Notes: generated from the sequence alone by a model not told the origin. Positions 1 through 5,816 are shown, counted from the first letter of the stretch. The stretch: 5,895 nucleotides of DNA from Eubacteriales bacterium (GCA_030528845.1 JAUMYC010000022.1:12727-18621); one strand, 5' to 3'. Program-made: numbers and translations.

Positions 1-2910
1 GCGCAGTGCCTCGGCGCCGAAATGGCGCATGACCATCCAGAGCTTGAGCGCGCGGTAGAGGTCTCGCTGCAGAGCCTCGCGGTCCGCCTCGCGGCATTTG
101 ACCGAGAGGCGCAGGGTGGCGTTCGTGCCGTTGCTGGAGACGACGCCCACATAATTGATCCGCTTGCTGCGCGTGCCGACCACGGACATGGCTTCCTTGC
201 AGAAGCCGCTGACCAGCTTGCGCTCGAAGGCTTCGAGCTCTTCTCCCGAGGGCAGCGCGATGTCGCACACGGCGTAGGAATTGTCGCTGGTCATATTGAC
301 CGCGCCGGAGATCTTGGAATTCTGGAAGATCTTCACGTCGCCCGTGGCGTTTTTGACCTTGGTGGTGCGCAGGCCGATCTCTACGACCTCGCCGTACCAG
401 CCGTCGAGCATGACGATATCGCCCACGCGGTAGGTGCCTTCAAAGATGAGGAAGATACCGGACATGAAGTCGGCCACGAGGGACTGCGAGCCGAAGGTGA
501 ACACCAGAGAGAGCACCGTGGCGGAGGTCATCATGGCGGAGGTCTCCACGCCGAAATTGGGCAGGACGAAGAAGATGCAGGCGATGATGGCGCCGTAGCG
601 CACGAAGTTTGCGATGAGCATGCCGCTGGTGCGCCAGCGCATGCTGAAGCTGTTGGTCACGTATTCCACCACGCCCTGCAGCACCTTCGAGCCCAGCCAG
701 ATGCTCATGGTGCCGATGATGACATAGGCGATGGAATAGACGTTGACGGACTTGTCCCAGCTGAGGCTGAAGACGTAGTTGATCACGGAATTGGTGTTGT
801 GGCTGCTTTCCTGCATCACGGAATTGAGCAGCCAGCAGACGGTGACCACGCCCATCAGGCTGATCATCCGGCGCAGCTTTTCCGAGGAGCCCTTTCTGCG
901 CCAGCGCATTCTCAGGCCGTTGTCCTTGAGCTCTATGCTCTCGACCAGCTCGACCTCGCCGCTTTCGGTAATGTGCACGGTGCTGTTGAGTCGCTGGCGG
1001 GTCGAACGCTTGAAGGAGAGCGGCTCGACGTCCTCGTGCGGGTCGCGCACGATGAGCATCGGCAGGATGGTCAGGGCGATGATGATGAGGCTGGAGATGA
1101 CGACGATGGCGGTGACGGACAGGCTGCGCGAGTTGATGACGTTCGCGGGCACGGCCGTGATGAGGATCTCGTTGTTGTAGGCGGCCGTGTTGATCAGGCA
1201 CTGTTCGCCGTTGAAGTTCTGCGTGCCGACGTAGCCGCTGGTCAGCGCGCGCTCCGGCAGGCCCAGATGCAGCGCGGACTGGCCGACAAAGCGGCGGTCG
1301 GAGCTGTGGATGACGAGCTTGGAGACGGGATCCACCGCCAGCAGCGCGCCGTCGTTTTCCGGCTTCAGGCTGCGGAAGATCGAGTCGTGATCATAGAGGA
1401 TGCGGTTCTGGTCCCAATAGTTCTTGGCGACGGAGACCAGCACCATGCCGCGCGCGTCGTAGCGCGTGACGCCGATGAGCGGGAAATCCTGCTGGGTATA
1501 TTCCTTTTGCGGATCCAGCGGCTGAGAATAGCTTTCCTTGATGCCGGCGACCACGTTCCAGAAGGGGTAGGTCGGGTCGGAGGGGTTCATGCTCAGCGGG
1601 AAGCTGGCCAGCGCCTCGCTTGTGGCCACGACCTCGCCGCGCTCGTCAAAGATATAGATGCTGTGGAAGCCGTAGATGCGCGCGAGGGTCTGCAGATCCT
1701 TGCGGTTGATCAGCTGCGGCTTGAGCTTGAACACGGAGGCGATGCTGCGGGCGTTGAATTCGTAGCCCCCCATGAACTGTTCGCCTGCATATTCGAGCCC
1801 GACCTGCTGCTCGTCCATGAGCTGCTGCGCCGCCTCCAGCCTGTGCTCGGAGGCACGCCGCTGCGCGTCCGTGCGCGAGAGCATCTGGGTGTAATAGACG
1901 ATGCAGGAGGTACACAGCACGCCGATGATCAAAAAGCTGAGCAGCGGGCGCGCGAGGGTCGTGTTCAGATGCTTGTGGGAACGCAGCTGCACATAGCGCA
2001 CGTTCTTGATGCGCCCGAGGCGCAGGTCTGTATGCAGGAAGTAAGAATATAGGAAGGAAAGCAGGATGAGCGCGCCGAAGCCGATCTGCGCGGTCACGAT
2101 CGAGCTCGCCAGGTCGTCGAAAGCGGACAGGACGGGGGTGGAGATGAGCAGGAGATAATTGTTTTTGTAGAGGGTGCTCATCACGATGGAACTTTCCTCT
2201 ACCCAGAGGAAGGAGCTGCCCACTGTGGAAGCGAGATCCTGCGGGAGGCCGACGTCGTAGGCGGAGAGGCCTTCAAAGCGTTCCGGGTAATAGACAAAGC
2301 GGCCCGTGCGGACGTTCAGAGCCATGATCTCGCTCGCCGTGCCCATGGAGAAGTTGTTCAGCACATACATCCTGTCGGTGATGCTGGTGAAGGCCAGCTG
2401 TATTTCCGAGGTGTCCGTGCCGATCACCAGCGTCTCGCCGTTTTTGAGCGGCATGGAAATGTAATACCAGCCCTCGGCGGAGAAGGAGTTTTCATAGGCG
2501 ATGGAGGAAAGATCCTGTTCCAGCAGAGAGGGATGCACCTCGCCGTAGCTGTGGGAGACCTGCGCGTCCTTGCCGACGATGATGTAGGATTCTACCCCCA
2601 GAGACGCGGCGTAGTTGTCCATCTCTGTGTACAGATCCCTGGAATCGCGCGAGAGCAGCGCCATGAGCTGCGCGTAGGTCTGCAGCATTGTGTCGGCGTA
2701 GCCGTCCACGTCGCTGGTCTGCTCGTCAAGCAGCCCCACCGCCAGCTCCAGCTCCTTCCGCGCGTTGGTCTCGAACTGGATGACGGAGGAATAGACCTGT
2801 ATGGAGATGGTGATGAGCGTCAGGATACAATAGCCGAACAGGCCCCAGACGATACCGCGGAGTATCGGGTGTCTGCGCCTTTGTTTTTTTTCTTTCTTTT
2901 TTCTTGCCAT
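1..2910 (-). CDS. Large sensor-coupled MscS-type mechanosensitive channel protein (3' end cut by window edge)
   Basis: The frame is open for 970 codons from ATG 2910 to position 1, so the stop lies outside the window. The C-terminal part is MscS-like: pore-lining helix about residues 790-826 (contains GSQSLVADFMSGIFLIFEG), then the beta domain about 827-870 with YRVGDIVMLDGWYGEVVEIG and FQNSKI, which matches the family's 'PNGKI' region, then an alpha/beta tail. Before it, hydrophobic segments lie near 18-40, 271-292, 321-341, 597-621, 684-705, 722-746 and 763-786. Residues about 41-268 and 342-596 are two large hydrophilic, probably extracytoplasmic segments with PAS/Cache-like strand patterns (YIIVGKDAQV, YIFDERGEVVATS, LLAVDPVSKLVIHSS). 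The N-terminus MARKKKEKKQRRR is strongly basic, fitting a cytosolic N-terminus. The tail at 931-970 resembles the last helix of MscS, so few residues are probably missing. Role inferred: an osmotic or ligand-modulated channel in the cytoplasmic membrane. The MscS assignment is firm; the Cache assignment is by eye. Confidence 0.88.
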   Translation of the reverse strand, partial: MARKKKEKKQRRRHPILRGIVWGLFGYCILTLITISIQVYSSVIQFETNARKELELAVGLLDEQTSDVDGYADTMLQTYAQLMALLSRDSRDLYTEMDNYAASLGVESYIIVGKDAQVSHSYGEVHPSLLEQDLSSIAYENSFSAEGWYYISMPLKNGETLVIGTDTSEIQLAFTSITDRMYVLNNFSMGTASEIMALNVRTGRFVYYPERFEGLSAYDVGLPQDLASTVGSSFLWVEESSIVMSTLYKNNYLLLISTPVLSAFDDLASSIVTAQIGFGALILLSFLYSYFLHTDLRLGRIKNVRYVQLRSHKHLNTTLARPLLSFLIIGVLCTSCIVYYTQMLSRTDAQRRASEHRLEAAQQLMDEQQVGLEYAGEQFMGGYEFNARSIASVFKLKPQLINRKDLQTLARIYGFHSIYIFDERGEVVATSEALASFPLSMNPSDPTYPFWNVVAGIKESYSQPLDPQKEYTQQDFPLIGVTRYDARGMVLVSVAKNYWDQNRILYDHDSIFRSLKPENDGALLAVDPVSKLVIHSSDRRFVGQSALHLGLPERALTSGYVGTQNFNGEQCLINTAAYNNEILITAVPANVINSRSLSVTAIVVISSLIIIALTILPMLIVRDPHEDVEPLSFKRSTRQRLNSTVHITESGEVELVESIELKDNGLRMRWRRKGSSEKLRRMISLMGVVTVCWLLNSVMQESSHNTNSVINYVFSLSWDKSVNVYSIAYVIIGTMSIWLGSKVLQGVVEYVTNSFSMRWRTSGMLIANFVRYGAIIACIFFVLPNFGVETSAMMTSATVLSLVFTFGSQSLVADFMSGIFLIFEGTYRVGDIVMLDGWYGEVVEIGLRTTKVKNATGDVKIFQNSKISGAVNMTSDNSYAVCDIALPSGEELEAFERKLVSGFCKEAMSVVGTRSKRINYVGVVSSNGTNATLRLSVKCREADREALQRDLYRALKLWMVMRHFGAEALR

Positions 2911-2919
2911 TGCTGCCTT

Positions 2920-2925
2920 CTCCTT
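2920..2925 (-). promoter_or_regulatory. Ribosome binding site of the MscS-type gene
   Basis: On the minus strand AAGGAG stands 9 bases before ATG 2910. It supports that start. A rival in-frame ATG at 2964 has GGAGG 7 bases upstream (2972-2976) and would add 18 residues. However, the best -10 element (2955-2960) lies downstream of that rival ATG, so a transcript from that promoter would begin after it. Confidence 0.7.
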
Positions 2926-2954
2926 TTTCCTGCACTTCTGTGGATGACGGCAAA

Positions 2955-2983
2955 AGTATAACATTTTTTCGCCTCCGGCGCAA
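2955..2983 (-). promoter_or_regulatory. Candidate extended -10 promoter for the MscS-type gene
   Basis: Reading the minus strand, TATACT (2960-2955) is preceded by TG one base upstream (TGTTATACT), an extended -10. TTGCGC (2983-2978) sits 17 bases upstream as a weak -35, matching only TTG of the consensus. Transcription would start near 2948, leaving a leader of about 37 bases before ATG 2910. The match is moderate and untested. Confidence 0.5.
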
Positions 2984-2984
2984 T

Positions 2985-3034
2985 GCGCGCGCCGCTTTTC
3001 CGTCGCTCCGGGGGCGGCTTTTGTTTCGCGCGCG
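2985..3034. repeat. Nested GC-rich inverted repeats with a T-rich right flank
   Basis: GCGCGCG (2985-2991) is complementary to CGCGCGC (3027-3033). Inside it GCCGC (2991-2995) is complementary to GCGGC (3014-3018), which is followed by TTTTGTTT (3019-3026). Read on the plus strand, the inner stem plus T tract resembles a weak intrinsic terminator. No gene reads into it on that strand within the window, so its role is unclear. It could insulate the feo promoter from upstream antisense transcription, or be a by-product of GC-rich intergenic DNA. Confidence 0.35.
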
Positions 3035-3139
3035 GGGGCATAGGCCGGGCGGCTGCGCCATAGAGATGTACTGTCGGGCAGGGGGCGGGCTGCACATGTT
3101 AAAAAAAGAAAAAACCGTTCTTTGGGCATGAAAGAGGCG

Positions 3140-3168
3140 TTGACAAGGGGGACATGCGATGGTATACT
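3140..3168 (+). promoter_or_regulatory. Sigma-A promoter of the feo operon
   Basis: TTGACA (3140-3145, perfect -35) and TATACT (3163-3168, one mismatch to TATAAT) are separated by exactly 17 bases. Transcription should start near 3175, about 44 bases before the feoA ATG. This excludes an upstream in-frame ATG at 3159, which lies between the promoter boxes. It is the best promoter match in the window. Confidence 0.88.
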
Positions 3169-3173
3169 ATCGC
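3156..3173. promoter_or_regulatory. 18-base near-palindrome over the feo -10 box
   Basis: GCGATGGTATACTATCGC is self-complementary except for one symmetric pair (G3161 against T3168). It is centred on GTATAC and fully covers the -10 hexamer. A protein dimer bound here would block RNA polymerase. No specific family is recognised from the sequence. Part of the symmetry could be incidental to the TATACT box, but the flanking GCGAT/ATCGC arms are not needed for promoter function. Confidence 0.45.
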
Positions 3174-3175
3174 CA

Positions 3176-3191
3176 GTTAGTTAAGACTAAC
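3176..3191. promoter_or_regulatory. Perfect palindromic operator at the feo transcription start, DtxR/MntR-like
   Basis: GTTAGT-TAAG-ACTAAC is a perfect 6-4-6 inverted repeat beginning at the predicted +1. TTAG/CTAA half sites are characteristic of metalloregulators of the DtxR family (DtxR/IdeR, MntR, SloR/MtsR), which repress metal import genes when the metal is bound. The position, overlapping the start site of an Fe(II) uptake operon, fits iron-dependent repression. The regulator is not encoded in this window, and the family assignment is an inference. Confidence 0.65.
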
Positions 3192-3206
3192 CAATATCGC
3201 TTGAGC

Positions 3207-3213
3207 AAGGTGA
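3207..3213 (+). promoter_or_regulatory. Ribosome binding site of feoA
   Basis: AAGGTGA stands 5 bases before ATG 3219. It fixes the feoA start at 3219, because the only upstream in-frame ATG (3159) lies inside the promoter. Confidence 0.7.
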
Positions 3214-3218
3214 ATTTC

Positions 3219-3431
3219 ATGAATCTGCTGAAGGCGGAAGAGGGCAGGGAGTATATCGTCCGCGCCATCGAGACCGACGATGAAGAGATGGACGCCTTTT
3301 TGTTCTCTCTGGGCTGCTACAGCGGCGAGCCGATCACCGTGGTTTCCCATCTGAAGGGCGGCTGCGTGGTCTCGATCAAGGATGCGAGATATACCATCGA
3401 CAGGCAGCTGGCCGAAGCGATCTGTATCTGA
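3219..3431 (+). CDS. feoA: Ferrous iron transport protein FeoA
   Basis: This 70-residue cytosolic protein is the small partner of the Fe(II) transporter FeoB; family members fold as an SH3-like beta barrel and are thought to modulate FeoB by protein contact. Visible family features are the opening MNLLKAEEGREYIVRAIE, the central SLGCYSGEPITVV (residues 30-42, matching the 'LG-x2-G-x2-V' turn and strand), and the closing SIKDARYTIDRQLAEAI (52-68, last strand and helix). The length is slightly under the usual 75-80 residues, so it looks complete. The start at 3219 is chosen from the ribosome binding site and from the promoter, whose predicted transcript begins near 3175. It is the first gene of the operon, 141 bases before feoB, a gap far longer than usual. 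Two cysteines (33 and 49) are present, with no metal site evident. Confidence 0.93.
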   Translation: MNLLKAEEGREYIVRAIETDDEEMDAFLFSLGCYSGEPITVVSHLKGGCVVSIKDARYTIDRQLAEAICI

Positions 3432-3448
3432 AACGCAAGAGGCAAAAG

Positions 3449-3473
3449 AGGATATCGCAAGGTATCTTTTTTT
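3449..3473 (+). terminator. Weak intrinsic terminator or attenuator between feoA and feoB
   Basis: GATATC (3451-3456) pairs with GGTATC (3461-3466), with one G-T wobble, across a GCAA tetraloop of the stable GNRA type. A wobble and an A-T pair extend the stem outward, and seven T's follow (3467-3473). It begins 19 bases after the feoA stop codon. The stem is short and AT-rich, so termination is probably partial, lowering feoB relative to feoA, or conditional. It could instead protect the feoA mRNA 3' end. Confidence 0.5.
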
Positions 3474-3474
3474 G

Positions 3475-3525
3475 CGGGCGTGAGTTAGCAAAGGGTAACT
3501 ACCGGTTCGGCCCGTTTAACCGGGC
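3475..3525 (+). promoter_or_regulatory. Structured feoB leader with competing stems
   Basis: Three mutually exclusive pairings are visible. GCCCG (3510-3514) can pair with CGGGC upstream (3475-3479) or with CGGGC downstream (3521-3525). Alternatively CCGGTT (3502-3507) pairs with AACCGG (3518-3523), leaving GCCCG in the loop. A small AGTTA/TAACT inverted repeat (3483-3487 and 3496-3500) lies between. No known riboswitch class is recognised. The overlap of stems suggests a switchable leader, but short GC-rich pairings also occur by chance. Confidence 0.35.
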
Positions 3526-3558
3526 AGCCGGAGAAGATATTTTATTTGGAAGGCAACG

Positions 3559-3564
3559 AGGAGG
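3559..3564 (+). promoter_or_regulatory. Ribosome binding site of feoB
   Basis: AGGAGG, identical to the consensus, stands 8 bases before ATG 3573. It rules out the in-frame TTG at 3546, which lies upstream of this site and would prepend nine residues that the FeoB family lacks. Confidence 0.9.
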
Positions 3565-3572
3565 AACGACAA

Positions 3573-5570
3573 ATGAGAATCGCGCTGACAGGCAACCCCA
3601 ACAGCGGCAAGACGACCATGTACAACGCCCTGACCGGCCGCAACGAGCGCGTCGGCAACTGGGCCGGCGTGACCGTTGAAAAGAAGGAACACCCGATCCG
3701 AAAGAATTACTATTCCGGCACGGAAGAGCTGATCGCGGTGGATCTGCCCGGCGCATATTCCATGTCCCCCTTCACCTCCGAAGAGAGCATCACCAGCTCC
3801 TATGTCAAAAACGAAGACCCGGACGTCATCATCAACATCGTAGACGCCACGAACCTCTCGCGCAGCCTGTTTTTCACCACGCAGCTGCTGGAGCTGGGCG
3901 TGCCGGTGGTCGTCGCGCTGAACAAGGCCGACGTCAACGTGAAAAAAGAGACCAAGATCAACGTCAAGGCTCTTTCCGAAAAACTGAACTGCCCCGTGGT
4001 CGAGACCGTCTCCACCAACGCGGGCGGCTTGACCGAGCTGATCAAGACCGCCGCCGCGCAGGTGGGCAAGGGGCAGAGAGCGCCCTACGCACAGGGCGAT
4101 ATCGACCTGACCAGCAAGGCCGAGGTCGAAAAGGCGGACCGCGCCCGCTTTGCCTTCGTCAACGGCATCGTCAAGGCGGTGGAAGAGCGCAAGGTGTTCA
4201 CCAAGGACAAGAACTATCAGGACAAGATCGACGCCGTGCTCACCAACCCCATCGCCGGCATCGCCATCTTCGCCGTGGTCATGTTCCTCGTCTTCGATAT
4301 CTCCCAGTCCACCCTCGGTCCCTTCCTCGCCGACACGCTCGTCGCTTGGATCGAGACCTTCCAGGGCTGGGTGGGCGGCCTGATGGCCAATGCGCACCCG
4401 CTGCTCTACGCCCTGCTGGTGGACGGCATCATCGGCGGCGTCGGCGCGGTCGTCGGCTTCCTGCCGCTGGTCATGGTCATGTATTTCCTGATCGCCCTGC
4501 TGGAGGACTGCGGCTATATGGCCCGCGTCTCCGTCGTGCTGGATCCGATCTTCAAGAAGGTCGGCCTCTCGGGCAAGTCCGTCATCCCCTTCGTCATCGG
4601 CACCGGCTGCGCCATCCCCGGCATCATGGCCAGCCGCACCATCCGCAACGAACGCGAGCGCAGGGCCACTGCCATGCTGACCCCCTTCATGCCCTGCGGC
4701 GCCAAACTGCCCGTCATCGCCCTGTTCGCGGGCGTGTTCTTCGGCGACGCCTCCTGGGTGGGCACTCTCATGTACTTCGTGGGCATCCTGCTCATCTTCC
4801 TCGGCGCGCTGCTGGTCAATAAGATCGCCGGGCACAAGAACCGCAAGTCCTTCTTCATCATGGAGCTGCCGGAGTATAAGCTGCCCAGCATCAAGCGCGC
4901 GTTTATCTCCATGTGCTCCCGCGGCTGGGCCTACATCGTCAAGGCCGGCACCATCATCCTTCTGTGCAACACCCTCGTGCAGATCATGCAGTCCTTCACA
5001 TGGTCCTTCCAGCTGGTGGAAGAGGGCATGGAGAACACCTCCATCCTCGCCTCCATCGCCACGCCCTTTGCCGTGGTGCTCATCCCGCTGGGCTTCGGCG
5101 TGTGGCAGATGGCCGCTGCGGCCATCACGGGCTTCATCGCCAAGGAGAACGTCGTGGGCACGCTGGCCGTGTGCTATGGCGCGACCAACTTCATCGACAC
5201 CGAAGAGCTGGCGCTCGTCAGCGGCTCTGCGGAAGTCGCCGCCGTCTTCGGCCTGACCAAGGCCGCCGCGCTGGCCTGCCTGATGTTCAACCTCTACACG
5301 CCGCCGTGCTTCGCCGCCATCGGCGCGATGAATTCCGAGATCAAGGACCGCAAGTGGATGTTCGGCGGCATCTGCCTGCAGCTGGCCACCGGCTATATCC
5401 TCGCCTTCCTCGTCTATCAGATCGGCACTCTCATCACCACCGGCGCCGTGGGCTCCGGCTTCCTCGGCGGTTTTATCGCCGTCGCAGCCATGATCGGCGT
5501 GATCGTCTATCTCTGCCTGAACTCCGGCAAGAAGCTCGCCGGCGAATACAAGCTGGGCGCAAAGGGCTGA
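3573..5570 (+). CDS. feoB: Ferrous iron transport protein FeoB (GTPase-coupled Fe(II) importer)
   Basis: This 665-residue polytopic membrane protein imports Fe(II) across the cytoplasmic membrane. It starts directly with the GTPase domain: G1 GNPNSGKT (7-14), the FeoB signature VGNWAGVTVEKKE (27-39, containing the G2 threonine T34), G3 DLPG (57-60), G4 NKAD (117-120) and a G5-like STNAG (147-151). A helical GDI-like region follows to about 220. The membrane part has segments near 226-247, 285-311, 331-350, 369-390, 394-417, 450-472, 490-521, 564-586, 595-616 and 634-652. Conserved core motifs are LLEDCGYMARV (C313), GTGCAIPGIMASRT (C346), LTPFMPCGAKLP (C375) and YTPPCFAAIGAM (C579). The length is somewhat under the roughly 770 residues of E. 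coli FeoB, as is common in Firmicutes. ATG 3573 is set by the AGGAGG site. The reading frame is intact throughout. The next gene starts 44 bases after its stop. Confidence 0.97.
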   Translation: MRIALTGNPNSGKTTMYNALTGRNERVGNWAGVTVEKKEHPIRKNYYSGTEELIAVDLPGAYSMSPFTSEESITSSYVKNEDPDVIINIVDATNLSRSLFFTTQLLELGVPVVVALNKADVNVKKETKINVKALSEKLNCPVVETVSTNAGGLTELIKTAAAQVGKGQRAPYAQGDIDLTSKAEVEKADRARFAFVNGIVKAVEERKVFTKDKNYQDKIDAVLTNPIAGIAIFAVVMFLVFDISQSTLGPFLADTLVAWIETFQGWVGGLMANAHPLLYALLVDGIIGGVGAVVGFLPLVMVMYFLIALLEDCGYMARVSVVLDPIFKKVGLSGKSVIPFVIGTGCAIPGIMASRTIRNERERRATAMLTPFMPCGAKLPVIALFAGVFFGDASWVGTLMYFVGILLIFLGALLVNKIAGHKNRKSFFIMELPEYKLPSIKRAFISMCSRGWAYIVKAGTIILLCNTLVQIMQSFTWSFQLVEEGMENTSILASIATPFAVVLIPLGFGVWQMAAAAITGFIAKENVVGTLAVCYGATNFIDTEELALVSGSAEVAAVFGLTKAAALACLMFNLYTPPCFAAIGAMNSEIKDRKWMFGGICLQLATGYILAFLVYQIGTLITTGAVGSGFLGGFIAVAAMIGVIVYLCLNSGKKLAGEYKLGAKG

Positions 5571-5600
5571 TGAGCGGAAAACACTTCGTCCTATAATAAT

Positions 5601-5607
5601 AAGGAGG
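5601..5607 (+). promoter_or_regulatory. Ribosome binding site of the Cys-rich protein gene
   Basis: AAGGAGG stands 7 bases before ATG 5615. The strong site supports translation of this very short gene. Confidence 0.85.
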
Positions 5608-5614
5608 GACGACA

Positions 5615-5770
5615 ATGGCGACCTTTATCGCGGCGCTCATCGTGCTGCTGCTCGTCGCGCTGGCTGCGCGGTATGTGATCCGGGCCAAGAAAAAAGGCCA
5701 GGTCTGCATCGGCTGCCCGCACGCGGGAAGCTGCTCGAAACACAGCTGCTCCGGCAGCGCTGAACAATGA
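5615..5770 (+). CDS. FeoB-associated Cys-rich membrane protein
   Basis: This 51-residue protein has one N-terminal membrane helix (about residues 4-23, FIAALIVLLLVALAARYVI), a basic stretch RAKKKG (24-29) placing the C-terminus in the cytosol, and a short tail with four cysteines at 31, 34, 40 and 45 (C-x2-C-x5-C-x4-C, sequence CIGCPHAGSCSKHSC). This layout and its position right behind feoB match the FeoB-associated Cys-rich family of Firmicutes. The family's biochemical role is not established. A cytosolic iron-handling or redox-sensing helper of FeoB, standing where enterobacteria encode FeoC, is the usual suggestion and is inference here. It is the last gene of the operon, followed at 46 bases by a strong terminator. 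Confidence 0.88.
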   Translation: MATFIAALIVLLLVALAARYVIRAKKKGQVCIGCPHAGSCSKHSCSGSAEQ

Positions 5771-5816
5771 AAGATCACACCTCCAAGTGGATCCCCTAAA
5801 AACCCCTTTTATCGCA

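Larger units (their letters stand above)
2911..3218. other. Divergent intergenic region between the channel gene and feoA
   Basis: These 308 bases separate the two divergent genes and hold no credible gene. From left to right: the channel gene's ribosome binding site and promoter (2920-2983), nested GC-rich inverted repeats (2985-3034), an unassigned GC-rich stretch (3035-3095), an A-rich tract (3101-3114), then the feoA promoter, two palindromes and the feoA ribosome binding site (3140-3213). The short open frames here begin without ribosome binding sites and overlap the promoters. Confidence 0.8.

Noticed and set aside
22..2052. A 676-codon plus-strand open frame across the left part of the window
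   Set aside because: It lies antisense to the channel gene, whose protein has clear MscS motifs. The antisense product is rich in His, Asp, Ala and Gly with no membrane or domain pattern, typical of a GC-rich shadow frame, and has no ribosome binding site.
3101..3123. A-rich tract and AAAGAA/TTCTTT hairpin upstream of the feo promoter as an UP element or terminator
   Set aside because: The A tract is about 60-74 bases before the predicted start, farther than usual for an UP element, and the hairpin has only A-T and one G-C pair, so neither role is supported.
3159..3218. A 20-residue N-terminal extension of FeoA starting at ATG 3159
   Set aside because: This ATG lies between the -35 and -10 boxes of the feo promoter and has no ribosome binding site. 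The extension is not part of the FeoA family fold.
3515..3543. Separate feoB promoter (TTTAAC, 17 bases, TATTTT)
   Set aside because: The spacing is right but each box matches the consensus only in part, and TTTAAC lies within the competing stems of the leader. It is too weak to annotate without transcript data.
3546..3572. A TTG start for FeoB giving nine extra residues
   Set aside because: The consensus AGGAGG site lies downstream of it and correctly spaced for ATG 3573. FeoB proteins begin directly with the strand leading into the G1 motif.
5592..5597. TATAAT before the Cys-rich gene as an internal promoter
   Set aside because: The -10 match is perfect, but nothing resembling TTGACA lies 16-18 bases upstream and there is no TG extension. 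The gene is 44 bases behind feoB and is better explained as part of the operon.
3516..5615. A 699-codon minus-strand open frame across feoB
   Set aside because: It is fully antisense to feoB, has a composition dominated by His, Asp, Glu, Gly and Ala, no recognisable domain, and covers the start of the Cys-rich gene. It is a codon-bias artefact.
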